From NCBI GenBank assembly GCA_913055645.1, contig CAJXLC010000006.1:1-64000 (forward strand): DNA of 64,000 nt, read 5' to 3'. The notes under the pieces were generated by a model that made no database searches, was not told the origin of the DNA, and was given only the letters and a program-made list of their open reading frames with translations. Below, piece by piece: positions 1 to 8,182 of this stretch. The translations under genes were made by a program, and so were the position numbers. This DNA comes from an uncultured Pseudomonadota bacterium. GTDB lineage: Bacteria > Pseudomonadota > Zetaproteobacteria > Mariprofundales > Mariprofundaceae. Each line of letters begins with the position of its first letter. Positions within the stretch are counted from its first letter, which is position 1.

Positions 1-266
1 TCTTTTTTCACGGTGCTTTTCTCAATGTGATAACTGGTCAAAAATGACCAAGCGTAAGCGAGGGAATATTTTTACCATACCTTACTGTTTGCTTTTCGCA
101 AAACCTGCATCATTTAAACTCAAAACAAGAGCAAACCTCTTATTAGCATTGGGTTTTAGAGCTGCATCAACTAAAAATAAAGTACCCCCGTATTTTAAAA
201 ACTGGGTGCGCGTGGCGTGTCAGTATGAACACATAAAACTTATGCCACCGACAGATCCAAAAGTAG

Positions 267-316
267 CTGTTAACAGATGTTAACAAACGTTTACAATCGT
301 TAAAATCTGTTAACAG
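267..316. repeat. GTTAAC palindrome cluster
   Basis: The ten-base palindrome CTGTTAACAG occurs at 267-276 and again at 307-316. Between them lie another GTTAAC and the near-copies GTTTAC and GTTAAA. The regular repetition of a short palindrome in non-coding DNA suggests a binding-site array, but no cognate protein can be named. Confidence 0.6.
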
Positions 317-385
317 CCTAGAAACACACCACCGGTTCACGCATGTAACCCATACCACCGATGGTATTTTTTTCATTATTTTGTC

Positions 386-404
386 TGTGCACACGTTGTG
401 CACA
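386..404. repeat. paired TGTGCACA palindromes
   Basis: Two copies of the perfect 8-bp palindrome TGTGCACA (386-393 and 397-404) are separated by three bases. The second is embedded in TTGTGCACAA, which resembles a DnaA box with one change. It may be an operator; there is no further evidence for a replication origin. Confidence 0.5.
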
Positions 405-561
405 AAAGGAATCAAGCTATCGACATTATCGCCCTACCACAGGCAGAAATTCAAACCACTTTCCGTTCATAAGGTAGCATCAAGGGATTTCTAAAACATG
501 TGTTTTTCAAGGGTCAAGAAATATAAACGCTCCCCCTATACTCCCCTTTTCTGTATTTTAA

Positions 562-596
562 AATAAAAAAGCACTCACAGATTTCTGTAAGTGCTT
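562..596 (-). terminator. rho-independent terminator of tRNA operon
   Basis: On the minus strand a 12-bp stem (569-580 with 585-596, one G-U pair, 4-nt loop) is followed by a run of six U (complement of 565-570). It sits just downstream of tRNA-Lys, the last gene of the four-tRNA operon. Confidence 0.85.
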
Positions 597-604
597 GATT
601 TATA

Positions 605-680
605 TGGTGGGATGTCGGGGATCCGAACCCCGGGCCCGCGGATTAAGAGTCCGCTGCTCTACCAACTGAGCTAACATCCC
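605..680 (-). tRNA. tRNA-Lys (anticodon CTT)
   Basis: On the minus strand the sequence folds as a cloverleaf: acceptor stem 674-680 with 609-615, the usual TTCGAATCC T-loop region, and anticodon loop CTCTTAA giving anticodon CTT. The 3' CCA is encoded (605-607). It is the last of four co-oriented tRNA genes. Confidence 0.93.
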
Positions 681-696
681 AATGGGCAAAATAAAC

Positions 697-772
697 TGGG
701 GTGGACGATGGGACTTGAACCCACAACCACCGGCATCACAAGCCGGGGCTCTACCAATTGAGCTACGTCCAC
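697..772 (-). tRNA. tRNA-His (anticodon GTG)
   Basis: A minus-strand cloverleaf with acceptor stem 766-772/701-707 and anticodon loop TTGTGAT (anticodon GTG). The discriminator base is C, as is typical of tRNA-His, and CCA is encoded at 697-699. Confidence 0.93.
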
Positions 773-796
773 CATGAACTAAAAAACGATTCCTGC

Positions 797-873
<77 letters not shown>

Positions 874-905
874 TTATCAACTGAGCAGGTCAAAACTTTT
901 ATGAA

Positions 906-982
<77 letters not shown>

Positions 983-1154
983 ACATATTCATACTCCTTC
1001 CAAGGTTGGAAGGCGACGCAAGGTAGTGAGCAAGGCTAAGTTCGTCAACATCTTTTTTACCCTTGCATATACACTTGGATATTTTTCATTCATGAATCAT
1101 AATTGCCGTCTGAATTTAGTATGAGATATGTACATTAAAACTTTTCCACACCGT

Positions 1155-1160
1155 TATAAT
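1155..1160 (+). promoter_or_regulatory. -10 element of hslVU
   Basis: A perfect TATAAT lies about 36 bp before the chosen hslV start codon. No clear TTGACA is present at the expected upstream distance, so only the -10 element is called. Heat-shock control would be expected for hslVU, but no clear sigma-32 match was seen. Confidence 0.45.
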
Positions 1161-1196
1161 AGCCTACTTCTCACAGGGCATAAAGGAGCATCACCC

Positions 1197-1748
1197 ATGT
1201 CATCTATCAATATGCGCGGAACTACCATCTGCTGTGTTCGCAGAGGAAATGATGTCACTGTTGCAGGTGATGGGCAGGTTACACTCGGTGATACCGTGAT
1301 GAAACATGGTGCGCGTAAGGTTCGTAAAATCCGTGATGGTAAGATTCTTATTGGTTTCGCTGGCTCAACGGCTGATGCCATGTGCCTTTTTGAAATGTTT
1401 GAAGCCAAATTGGATGAGCATAGTGGCAACTTAACCCGTGCTGCCGTTGGGCTTGCCAAACAATGGCGTACCGACAAATACCTCAAAAAACTCGAAGCCA
1501 TGATGATTGTTGCAGATGCTGAACGCACACTTATTATATCTGGTAATGGCGATGTTTTAGAGCCTGATGAAGGCGTAGCATCCATTGGTTCGGGTGGCCC
1601 CTACGTTAAATCGGCTGCCACTGCTCTTTTGCGCCACAGTGAGCACTGCGCCCGTGATATTGCTGAATATGCCATGAATATTGCCGCAGAAACCTGCATT
1701 TACACCAATACATCCTTCACCATTGAATCATTGGAGCAAACATCGTGA
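1197..1748 (+). CDS. hslV: ATP-dependent protease subunit HslV
   Basis: Threonine peptidase that forms the double-hexamer core of the HslUV (ClpYQ) protease, degrading misfolded and regulatory proteins in the cytoplasm. The 183-residue product has the family's mature start TTICCVRRG, in which the first Thr is the catalytic nucleophile. It also has [19 protein letters not shown] and the [11 protein letters not shown] segment. I chose the ATG at 1197 because AAAGGAG lies just upstream. A longer frame from 1128 has no ribosome-binding site and would run across the -10 element. It overlaps hslU by four bases, so the two subunits are probably translationally coupled. Confidence 0.96.
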   Translation: MSSINMRGTTICCVRRGNDVTVAGDGQVTLGDTVMKHGARKVRKIRDGKILIGFAGSTADAMCLFEMFEAKLDEHSGNLTRAAVGLAKQWRTDKYLKKLEAMMIVADAERTLIISGNGDVLEPDEGVASIGSGGPYVKSAATALLRHSEHCARDIAEYAMNIAAETCIYTNTSFTIESLEQTS

Positions 1749-3088
1749 GTGATACTTTAACACCCCCACAAATCGTATCCGAATTGGATAGATATATTAT
1801 TGGTCAGGCAGATGCCAAGCGTGCCGTTGCTGTTGCGCTTCGCAATCGCTGGCGTCGGCAACAGGTCGTTGGTGATATGCGAGAAGAAATCACCCCAAAG
1901 AATATTTTATTGATTGGTCCCACTGGTGTTGGCAAGACTGAAATCGCCCGCCGTTTGGCAAGGCTTGCCAATGCACCGTTGGTGAAGGTTGAAGCAACCA
2001 AATATACTGAAGTTGGTTATGTTGGGCGTGATGTCGAGTCTATCATCCGTGATTTACTCGATACTGCGATTAAAATGGTTCGCGAAGAGCACCTTATCCG
2101 TGTTGAGAAAAAAGCCGAAGCAGCTGCTGAAGAGCATTTGCTGGACATTCTTATTCCTCATTCTGTCGAGCCCAACACCCCTGTCGATACAGAACGCCAA
2201 TCAAATCAACGTACAACACGTGAAAAAATGCGCCATAAATTGCAATTGGGTGATTTAGATGGTCGGCAAGTGGAAATCGAAGTTCAAGAAGCATCGCATG
2301 CCGCTTCATTACAAATATTCCCGCAACAAGGCACTGAGGACATGGATAACAACATCCAAGATATGCTTGGCAACCTGATGGGCGGTCAGAAAAAGAAAAA
2401 ACGTATGAGCGTTGCCGATGCCAGACAAGTATTGAAACATCAAGAAGCTGATGAATTGTTGGATATGGATAGGGTTAAAGAAGAAGCCATTGAGCGCAGT
2501 GAAAATTCTGGCATCGTATTCTTAGATGAGATGGATAAAATCACCCATAGAGAAGGCAAAGATGGCAATGTTTCCCGTGAGGGTGTGCAACGTGATTTAT
2601 TACCTCTGGTTGAAGGTACAAGCGTGAATACCAAGCATGGTTCTGTGAAAACAGATCATATTCTGTTTATTGCATCAGGTGCATTCCATTTGTCCCGACC
2701 ATCTGATTTAATTCCTGAGTTGCAAGGTCGTTTCCCTATACGTGTTACCCTGAATGCACTGACTGAAGGTGATTTCCGTCGTATTTTAGTCGAACCAGAA
2801 GCAGCATTAAGCAAGCAATACAGCGCGCTTTTGGCAACAGAAAGTGTAAAACTCAACTTCACTGATGAGGGCATTGCTGAAATTGCTCGCATTGCTGTAC
2901 AAGTGAATGAGAAAACCGAAAACATCGGCGCACGACGTTTGCATACATTGCTAGAGCATGTGCTCGAAGATATGAGTTTTAATGCTTCAGATTGTGATGG
3001 CGTGAAGCTGGATATTGATGCGGCTTATGTGCAACAGCAATTGGGTGAGATTGCCGAAAGCGAAGATTTATCCCGCTATATTTTATAA
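1745..3088 (+). CDS. hslU: HslU, ATPase subunit of HslUV protease
   Basis: AAA+ unfoldase (447 aa) that recognises and threads substrates into HslV. It starts at a GTG inside the hslV stop region (GTGA overlap). Walker [10 protein letters not shown] is near residue 57, Walker B VFLDEMDK near 258, with a glutamate-rich intermediate I-domain between and the sensor-2 region [10 protein letters not shown] near 395. The length is normal for the family. The C-terminal tail SRYIL resembles the conserved HslU tail that activates HslV. Its stop codon and that of the convergent kinase gene share the palindrome TTATAA. Confidence 0.96.
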   Translation: MSDTLTPPQIVSELDRYIIGQADAKRAVAVALRNRWRRQQVVGDMREEITPKNILLIGPTGVGKTEIARRLARLANAPLVKVEATKYTEVGYVGRDVESIIRDLLDTAIKMVREEHLIRVEKKAEAAAEEHLLDILIPHSVEPNTPVDTERQSNQRTTREKMRHKLQLGDLDGRQVEIEVQEASHAASLQIFPQQGTEDMDNNIQDMLGNLMGGQKKKKRMSVADARQVLKHQEADELLDMDRVKEEAIERSENSGIVFLDEMDKITHREGKDGNVSREGVQRDLLPLVEGTSVNTKHGSVKTDHILFIASGAFHLSRPSDLIPELQGRFPIRVTLNALTEGDFRRILVEPEAALSKQYSALLATESVKLNFTDEGIAEIARIAVQVNEKTENIGARRLHTLLEHVLEDMSFNASDCDGVKLDIDAAYVQQQLGEIAESEDLSRYIL

Positions 3089-5173
3089 CAACTGGGCAAT
3101 TTTACGATGTAAGACCAATGGCTCAAACGGCTTGCCCAAAAGGTCTGTTTTTGGCATCCAAGTGACTTCTGCCATGCTATCATTTGGATTGTATGCAGTT
3201 AAGAACAAAATCGGCACGCTGCGATGGCTGTTGCGGATGCTTTTTGCTGCTGCAATACCACCCAAATTGGGCATCACAATATCCATTAAAATCAAATCGA
3301 TCTCATCTTCGTATTCTTTATACAGTTCAATAGCTTGATAACCATCATGCGCTTGAATAACTCTAAAGCCCAAGCCTTGTAAAATATCTGTGAGTGATAG
3401 TCTAACCGTCGTATTGTCATCCACAACCATCACAGTTTTCCCAATACCATTAAGTGTTATCTCAGCAATATCTAGTTCAGTGGTGGGCTCATTTTTATCG
3501 ACTGTAGGCAAATAAATTTCAAATCGTGTGCCTTTTCCAACCGTACTATCAACATGAATATAACCATCATGTTGATTGATAATGCCATAACTCATCGCCA
3601 GCCCTAGACCAGTCCCTTTATCCAATGCCTTAGTAGAAAAGAATGGCTCAAATATTTTGTCTAGATTCTCTTTCTCAATGCCACAACCACTATCTTGAAT
3701 CGCTATCACGCAAACATCATCATCCGAAGCAATGTTCAAATGTGACCGTACCGTTTGATGAATATGATGATATTTCTTCTTACAAACTGTGACTTGAATA
3801 TTCCCCTGCTCCAATGCACTCATCGCATCTCTAGCATTATTCACCATATTGGTAATCACTTGTTGCAACTGCGTCACATCAATATTGACTGCAAGCTCAC
3901 CAGCTTTGGATACATCCAATGAATATGAAATATTCTCTGGAATACTTGCTTCAATCAATTTGGATACTTCTTTCATAAAAGGAGCCAATGAAACTTCTTT
4001 TTTATCACTCTCTTGCTGCCTTGAGAATGAAAGAAGTTGCTTAATAAGCCCTGCTGATTTTAAGCTTAACGATTCAATAACGTCAATGCGTGAAAGTGCC
4101 TTTTCATTATCAACATTCTTTTTGAGAAGGTAGGTATTTCCTAAAATACCTGCCAAAGTATTATTAAAATCATGTGCTAAACCACCTGCCAACGTGCCAA
4201 CCGCCTCTAACTTTTGCGCCTGAGTCAACTGTTTTTCAAGCGCCTTCTCTGCGGAAATATCCCTTTGTACAGATACAAAATGAGTAATCGACCCTTCATC
4301 ATCCCTGATAGGAGAAATCGTCATAAACTCATCATATTCAGAACCATCTTTGCGGCTATTGATATGATGTCCCGACCAGCTATCACCATTTTGAATGTGG
4401 CTCCACAAGCTTTTATACCATTCTTTATCGTGCTTACCACTGGATAATATTGCGGGCGATTGACCAATAGCTTCTTCAGCTTTGTAACCTGTAACTTTTT
4501 CAAATGCTGGATTTACATACTCAATGATGCCTTGGGTATCCGTGATAATCACAGATTCACTTGATTGCTCAATAGCCCTAAGCATTTTTCTCTCATTAAT
4601 GCCAGAGCATCGCTTATCTGAATGATCATGAATTAAAAAAATGTACTGATTAAGTAGTCCATTTTCTTCAAAAATAGGAATCAACTTGAGCATGGCATGA
4701 AAGATTGAGCCATCTTTACAGGATAATGGTGTAACAAGTGATAAATGTTCTTTATTTTTTATGGCATGCTGTACTTTTTCCTGCACACCTTCACCTAAAA
4801 AACTACTCAACAGATTGTTTTGCATATCTTCTAAATCAAAACCTGTTTGACTCGTAAATGCTTCATTCACATAAACAAAACGACCATTCACCAAGTGAGG
4901 GTCATAACTTAAATAGCCCATCGTTGTATGCGAAATAGCGGCGGATAATTGCGAGTTTTTCTTCATAGATTTACGAAGTGGCTTCACGAATAAAAAGTAG
5001 ACCGCCAGCGTAGCAATCAGGGTAAGTAAAAACGCACCCATACCATTCAGTACCGATGTGCTCAACAAAGCACTCAGGTTACCGTATTCAATGATGTACA
5101 TAATAGCCAATTCAGATGAAAGCACGATAGCTATCAAAAGAATAATCGCCTGAAACGAATTTAGTCTACTCAT
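3083..5173 (-). CDS. membrane-anchored PAS hybrid histidine kinase
   Basis: A 696-residue hybrid sensor kinase. Two N-terminal membrane helices (about 7-30 and 41-63) are followed by two PAS-like domains (about 75-185 and 195-310). Next come a HisKA domain with phospho-acceptor His334 in GGLAHDFNN, an ATPase domain (N-box near 442-450, DSGCGIE near 494-500, GTGLGLAM near 521) and a C-terminal receiver (VVDDN, phospho-acceptor Asp631 in MDIVMP, Lys681 in GKPFEP). I chose the ATG at 5173; an in-frame TTG lies two codons earlier. No response-regulator gene is adjacent, so its output partner is unknown. It is convergent with hslU, with overlapping stop codons. Confidence 0.9.
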   Translation of the reverse strand: MSRLNSFQAIILLIAIVLSSELAIMYIIEYGNLSALLSTSVLNGMGAFLLTLIATLAVYFLFVKPLRKSMKKNSQLSAAISHTTMGYLSYDPHLVNGRFVYVNEAFTSQTGFDLEDMQNNLLSSFLGEGVQEKVQHAIKNKEHLSLVTPLSCKDGSIFHAMLKLIPIFEENGLLNQYIFLIHDHSDKRCSGINERKMLRAIEQSSESVIITDTQGIIEYVNPAFEKVTGYKAEEAIGQSPAILSSGKHDKEWYKSLWSHIQNGDSWSGHHINSRKDGSEYDEFMTISPIRDDEGSITHFVSVQRDISAEKALEKQLTQAQKLEAVGTLAGGLAHDFNNTLAGILGNTYLLKKNVDNEKALSRIDVIESLSLKSAGLIKQLLSFSRQQESDKKEVSLAPFMKEVSKLIEASIPENISYSLDVSKAGELAVNIDVTQLQQVITNMVNNARDAMSALEQGNIQVTVCKKKYHHIHQTVRSHLNIASDDDVCVIAIQDSGCGIEKENLDKIFEPFFSTKALDKGTGLGLAMSYGIINQHDGYIHVDSTVGKGTRFEIYLPTVDKNEPTTELDIAEITLNGIGKTVMVVDDNTTVRLSLTDILQGLGFRVIQAHDGYQAIELYKEYEDEIDLILMDIVMPNLGGIAAAKSIRNSHRSVPILFLTAYNPNDSMAEVTWMPKTDLLGKPFEPLVLHRKIAQLL

Positions 5174-5325
5174 GCCCAAATCATAACCCTAAATAAGTTA
5201 TGTGTATATTATGAACATACTAAATTTTACATCTTATGGATAAAGGCACGATACAGACAAGCATAACCATCATTTATGACATGTTTATGATAAGAGCAGC
5301 AAATCCACACTCACATTAAATAAGG

Positions 5326-5496
5326 TTATTTAAAAATACAGTGTTTGGCATAGTCCGAGGTTTCACCCGCTGTCCAATCAGCCTTGGATTTTTCTTTCAT
5401 CTGCTTACACCAGCCCTCACTTCCCACTTCTGGGGAGCAAGCTGTTACAGCACATGCAAAAATCGCTAAAAGGATAAAAGAAATCATTCTTTTCAT
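5326..5496 (-). CDS. small DUF3012-type lipoprotein
   Basis: A 56-codon frame with GGAGG at 5504-5508, correctly spaced before the ATG. The product has a lipoprotein signal peptide ending VTAC (lipidated Cys20). The mature part begins SPEVGSEGWC and continues with a K-rich stretch, then DWTAGE and DYAKHCIF. This matches my memory of the DUF3012 family of short lipoproteins (PEVGS..WC..DWT..DYAKHC). Cys30 and Cys53 could form a disulfide. The function is unknown. It stands alone between the kinase and the metal-resistance operon. Confidence 0.75.
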   Translation of the reverse strand: MKRMISFILLAIFACAVTACSPEVGSEGWCKQMKEKSKADWTAGETSDYAKHCIFK

Positions 5497-5571
5497 GACC
5501 TAACCTCCATCATTCCGAAACTTATAATCGTTCAAGTATATGAGAGAATATAGCTATTTATCATCGTAAGC

Positions 5572-5775
5572 TCAACAAGCTTTCCCTTTCTGAATCAGCG
5601 GACATGGCACATCGCCATAAGAGCAAAATACACAGCAGTCACCTTGTTTGGGTTTAAGCAAAACATGACAACGCTCACATTCATAAAACCATTGGCAGGC
5701 ATCAGTCGGCATGGTTTCTTTTTTCCTATGCCCACACGCTGGACAAGTAATCGTTGATTCAGCCTGCATATTCAT
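5572..5775 (-). CDS. GDCCVxC-domain metal/thiol protein
   Basis: A 65-67 residue Cys-rich protein with an N-terminal CPACGHRK knuckle, a CERCH pair and the signature GDCCVFCSYGDVPCP. This family is often found beside mercury or copper resistance genes and in some species carries selenocysteine; here all positions are ordinary Cys codons. It is the last gene of the merR operon and overlaps the CopZ-like gene. The second ATG (5769) has better spacing from a GGAA than the first. It probably binds soft metal ions (inference). Confidence 0.75.
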   Translation of the reverse strand: MNMQAESTITCPACGHRKKETMPTDACQWFYECERCHVLLKPKQGDCCVFCSYGDVPCPLIQKGKAC

Positions 5776-6193
5776 CTTCCATACGCTTAAAATCTACCAA
5801 ACAACAACGACCTGAAGGATTTCGGGATTCACAAGCACACAATTGATCTTTTGTTTGCTGCACAACAAATGCTTTCATTGCTTCTGACTCATTGGATTGT
5901 AATGCTTTGCTGTAATCCGACTGGGAAATATCAAAACAGTAACAAAGCATGGCTGTTTGATTGGGTTGAAATGCTCTTAGCTTATCTTTTGGAAAAACAT
6001 GACTGGCTGAAAAGTACCCAAGATGACAATCCATGTTTGCACAAAAAGCATAATCATCTTCAGGTATATGCTGATTATCAGGAGACTGCACTTGGTGTAG
6101 CATAGTCTGCCTGTTTACCAAGAAACAATGCTCGCCACATGCTGAACAAGTTATCCGCCCTTTTTTCGGCTTCGGATTACAACAACAAGACAT
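5759..6193 (-). CDS. CopZ-like zinc-ribbon / 2Fe-2S protein
   Basis: A 144-residue Cys-rich protein. The N-terminus MSCCCNPKPKK is followed by a zinc-ribbon-like CSACG..C region. A middle part has CANMDC and a BFD-like CYCFDISQSDY segment, and the C-terminal part has CACESRNPSGRCC. This layout fits the family related to archaeal CopZ (zinc ribbon plus a [2Fe-2S] BFD-like domain). Being encoded right after merF and before a GDCCVxC protein suggests it receives or buffers the metal imported by MerF. Whether that metal is mercury or copper cannot be decided from sequence. Confidence 0.7.
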   Translation of the reverse strand: MSCCCNPKPKKGRITCSACGEHCFLVNRQTMLHQVQSPDNQHIPEDDYAFCANMDCHLGYFSASHVFPKDKLRAFQPNQTAMLCYCFDISQSDYSKALQSNESEAMKAFVVQQTKDQLCACESRNPSGRCCLVDFKRMEDEYAG

Positions 6194-6195
6194 TA

Positions 6196-6423
6196 TTATT
6201 CACTCTGATCTGCATTTGTTGTCTCACGGTCTTTACGAACAAATGCATAAATCGTTATCAGTGTAAACACAGCCAATGAAGGGATAAGAACCGCATCCAA
6301 ATGTCCTACCCAAGCTGCTAATCCAACCGCTCCCAATAAAACAACCAATATCGGTGTAAAGCAGCACAAGGCAGATATACCCATACCAATCAAACCTGTT
6401 TTTAATAATGATGATGTTTTCAT
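6196..6423 (-). CDS. merF: MerF-like mercuric ion transport protein
   Basis: A 75-residue inner-membrane protein with two predicted helices. The first carries the vicinal pair in ALCCFTP and is followed by VVLLGAVGL. The second helix runs through LIPSLAVFTLITIYAF. MerF proteins have about this length and use Cys pairs to move Hg(II) across the membrane. The second Cys pair found near the C-terminus of classical MerF is absent here. The ATG at 6423 overlaps the merR stop codon (ATGA), which implies translational coupling; a longer in-frame start further upstream lies inside merR. Confidence 0.75.
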   Translation of the reverse strand: MKTSSLLKTGLIGMGISALCCFTPILVVLLGAVGLAAWVGHLDAVLIPSLAVFTLITIYAFVRKDRETTNADQSE

Positions 6424-6812
6424 ACTTCTTTTTCCAATGATTTTAAAATAGGGCAAGGGTCATGATCAGAAGATTCTTCACACTGTGCCGCTAAATCGAG
6501 CAATGTTTGACGCATGAATGATAATTTTTGAATTTTCACATTAATTTCTTGTGCCTTTGCCTCAGCCACGCTTCGTACTTCCACACAAGCACGTCCTTCT
6601 TTGCGTAGTTCGAGTAGTTGCCCAATTTCTTTCAATGTGAAACCAAGCTCTTTTGCCTGTACAATAAATCTTAAGCGTATTGCATCATGCTGCGTATAAT
6701 GTCGGTAATTCGAAGACGAACGCACAGGCTGTGGAATCAGCCCGCGCTTTTCATAATAGCGCACGGTATCAATGGATACACCAGCAATTTTTGATAATTC
6801 ACCAATCTTCAT
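6420..6812 (-). CDS. merR: MerR-family metal-responsive regulator, Hg-type
   Basis: A 130-residue MerR protein: N-terminal winged helix (GELSKIAGVSIDTVRYYEKRG), dimerisation helix, and metal site. The three Cys are at positions 76, 111 and 120, with spacings of 35 and 9. These match the Hg-binding Cys82, Cys117 and Cys126 of Tn501 MerR. ZntR-type proteins instead have a CC pair and a spacing of 10. It is the first gene of its own operon, directly behind a promoter of MerR type, so autoregulation is likely. Hg(II) is the best-supported effector; other thiophilic metals remain possible. Confidence 0.85.
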   Translation of the reverse strand: MKIGELSKIAGVSIDTVRYYEKRGLIPQPVRSSSNYRHYTQHDAIRLRFIVQAKELGFTLKEIGQLLELRKEGRACVEVRSVAEAKAQEINVKIQKLSFMRQTLLDLAAQCEESSDHDPCPILKSLEKEV

Positions 6813-6819
6813 AGGCGAA

Positions 6820-6850
6820 AGATAAAGCCTAGAGTATAGGCTAGAGTCAA
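6820..6850 (-). promoter_or_regulatory. MerR-type promoter with 19-bp spacer and dyad operator
   Basis: Read on the minus strand, -35 TTGACT (6845-6850) and -10 TTATCT (6820-6825) are separated by exactly 19 bp. That is the over-long spacer which MerR proteins untwist when activated. The spacer contains the perfect dyad AGCCTA-N5-TAGGCT (6826-6842). The expected start site is only one or two bases before the merR ATG, and no Shine-Dalgarno fits in between, so the mRNA may be nearly leaderless. Confidence 0.88.
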
Positions 6851-6856
6851 GCTTAT

Positions 6857-7570
6857 TTAATCGACAAATGATCCATGCTGATAAATTGGTTCACCGTGCG
6901 GTTTACCAAAACACCACATCACGCGGCTATGCTTATCTGCTACAAGCTCAATCTCACTTTCCTGCTCAATAAAAGCCGCTTGCCCTGCATGTATCGTTTC
7001 TCCATTCACAACCAATGAACCTTCGAGCATATATACAAAACCACGAAGCTCATTTGGAACATTTCTTTTCCATACGACATCTTGTTCAAAGCTAACATCC
7101 AAATATTCAACATCCGTTTTCAGTTGAATAGCGCCGCCCTCACCCACAATCCTGCGTATGCTAACACCATCTTTTTCCTCTACGGGTATCGCATCTACTT
7201 GCTCATAATCAGGGTCAATAGCTTTTAAGGCTTTGGGCAAATTAATCCAAAGTTGAATGCCGACAGCTTTCCCATCGGGCATTTCAGAATGTACAATCCC
7301 CTTGCCCGCCGTAAATCGCTGCGCACCACCACCAAATACTGTGCCTTGATTACCAAGGTTATCCGTATGTTTCATAGCACCATCAAACATATAGGTAATC
7401 GCTTCAAAACCACGATGTGGATGATTCGGAAAACCACCTCCTGAAATATCAAAGTGATCCCAAAGTACAAAAGGGTCAAAATTATGAAAGTTTGGCGAAG
7501 GCATAAGTCGTTTCACCTCAACACCATCACCTTCAGGAACGACAGAGGCATTTCTTATTAAAATTGTCAT
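6857..7570 (-). CDS. pirin family protein
   Basis: A 237-residue bicupin of the pirin family. The metal-binding N-terminal cupin shows FPNHPHRGFEAITY, then GIVHSEMP with the downstream His and Glu ligands. Bacterial pirins such as YhhW act as iron- or copper-dependent quercetin dioxygenases or respond to redox stress; the substrate here is unknown. It is the last gene of the long redox operon, three bases after the nitroreductase. It ends just before the mer promoter. Confidence 0.88.
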   Translation of the reverse strand: MTILIRNASVVPEGDGVEVKRLMPSPNFHNFDPFVLWDHFDISGGGFPNHPHRGFEAITYMFDGAMKHTDNLGNQGTVFGGGAQRFTAGKGIVHSEMPDGKAVGIQLWINLPKALKAIDPDYEQVDAIPVEEKDGVSIRRIVGEGGAIQLKTDVEYLDVSFEQDVVWKRNVPNELRGFVYMLEGSLVVNGETIHAGQAAFIEQESEIELVADKHSRVMWCFGKPHGEPIYQHGSFVD

Positions 7571-7573
7571 GCT

Positions 7574-8182
7574 TTACTCCTGTGAAACACCTTTACCCCA
7601 AACCCCTGAAAAGAAGTTCTCAGACATAGGTTGACGCTTGCGTTCAGCAAGCTCAACAGACTGTAAATCTTCATCCAATGCGCTTGCATCACCCTGATAA
7701 CCCAATGCAATGGCTGCCATTGGGGTAAATTGCTCAGGTATTTTTAATACCTCGCGTGCTTTATCGACATCAAAACCACCCATTTGATGCGTAACCAGAC
7801 CCAAGGCTGTGGCTTGTAAACACAAGCTTATACTGGCTTGACCAACATCATAATGAGTCCAACGATTCGGCTTGCCATTGGCACGAAACACGGAGTCAGC
7901 ACATGCCAACATCAACACAGGCGCACGTTGTGCCCACGTCTGATTACCGGGCACAAGAATACTGAACATCTGTTGCCATGCGTCTTCATCTTCAAATCGG
8001 TTTGTGACTACAAATCGCCAAGGTTCATCACCAAAACAACTTGGCGCCCAACGCGCTGCTTCCAATACTGAAAGTAGTTTTTCTTGTTCAACAGGTTTGT
8101 CAGCATCAAATGCACGCGGGCTCCAACGCTCAGAAATAACCGTGTGAATATCCGTCAATGGATTTTCTTTTCTTTCGCTCAC
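7574..8182 (-). CDS. nitroreductase family protein
   Basis: A 202-residue FMN-dependent nitroreductase-fold enzyme. Family features are RWSPRAFD near the N-terminus, AARWAPSCFGDEPWRFVV, and DVGQASISLCLQATALGLVTHQMGGFD in the middle. I chose the GTG at 8182 because GGAGG lies 7 nt upstream and it makes a GTGA overlap with the preceding gene. The upstream in-frame ATG at 8233 lies inside that gene. Such enzymes reduce quinones or nitro compounds with NAD(P)H, which suits an operon containing glutathionyl-hydroquinone reductase. Confidence 0.88.
   Translation of the reverse strand: MSERKENPLTDIHTVISERWSPRAFDADKPVEQEKLLSVLEAARWAPSCFGDEPWRFVVTNRFEDEDAWQQMFSILVPGNQTWAQRAPVLMLACADSVFRANGKPNRWTHYDVGQASISLCLQATALGLVTHQMGGFDVDKAREVLKIPEQFTPMAAIALGYQGDASALDEDLQSVELAERKRQPMSENFFSGVWGKGVSQE

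Larger units (their letters stand above)
1..562. other. gene-free left edge of window
   Basis: No convincing protein or RNA gene is seen here. The open frames on both strands have no ribosome-binding site and their translations look like no family I know. The stretch holds a cluster of GTTAAC palindromes (267-316) and a pair of TGTGCACA palindromes (386-404), listed separately. The right end is the terminator of the tRNA operon. Confidence 0.6.

Noticed and set aside
150-166. GGTTTTAGAGCTG resembles the start of a Cas9-type repeat or tracrRNA
   Set aside because: It is a single short match with no repeat array, anti-repeat structure or cas gene in 64 kb.
44-283. 79-codon open frame at the left edge
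   Set aside because: It has no ribosome-binding site, its translation resembles no family I know, and it overlaps the palindrome cluster. It looks like chance.
386-404. Possible replication origin (DnaA-box-like TTGTGCACA)
   Set aside because: Only one imperfect box, no AT-rich unwinding region, and no dnaA, dnaN or gidA nearby. The motif is better read as a paired palindrome.
1154-1585. 143-codon frame antisense to hslV
   Set aside because: It is a shadow of hslV codon bias; no ribosome-binding site and no family resemblance. Similar antisense frames over cydA, cydB, polA and prfC were dropped for the same reason.
5572-5775. Selenoprotein version of the GDCCVxC protein
   Set aside because: All signature positions are read by ordinary Cys codons and no in-frame TGA occurs within the frame.
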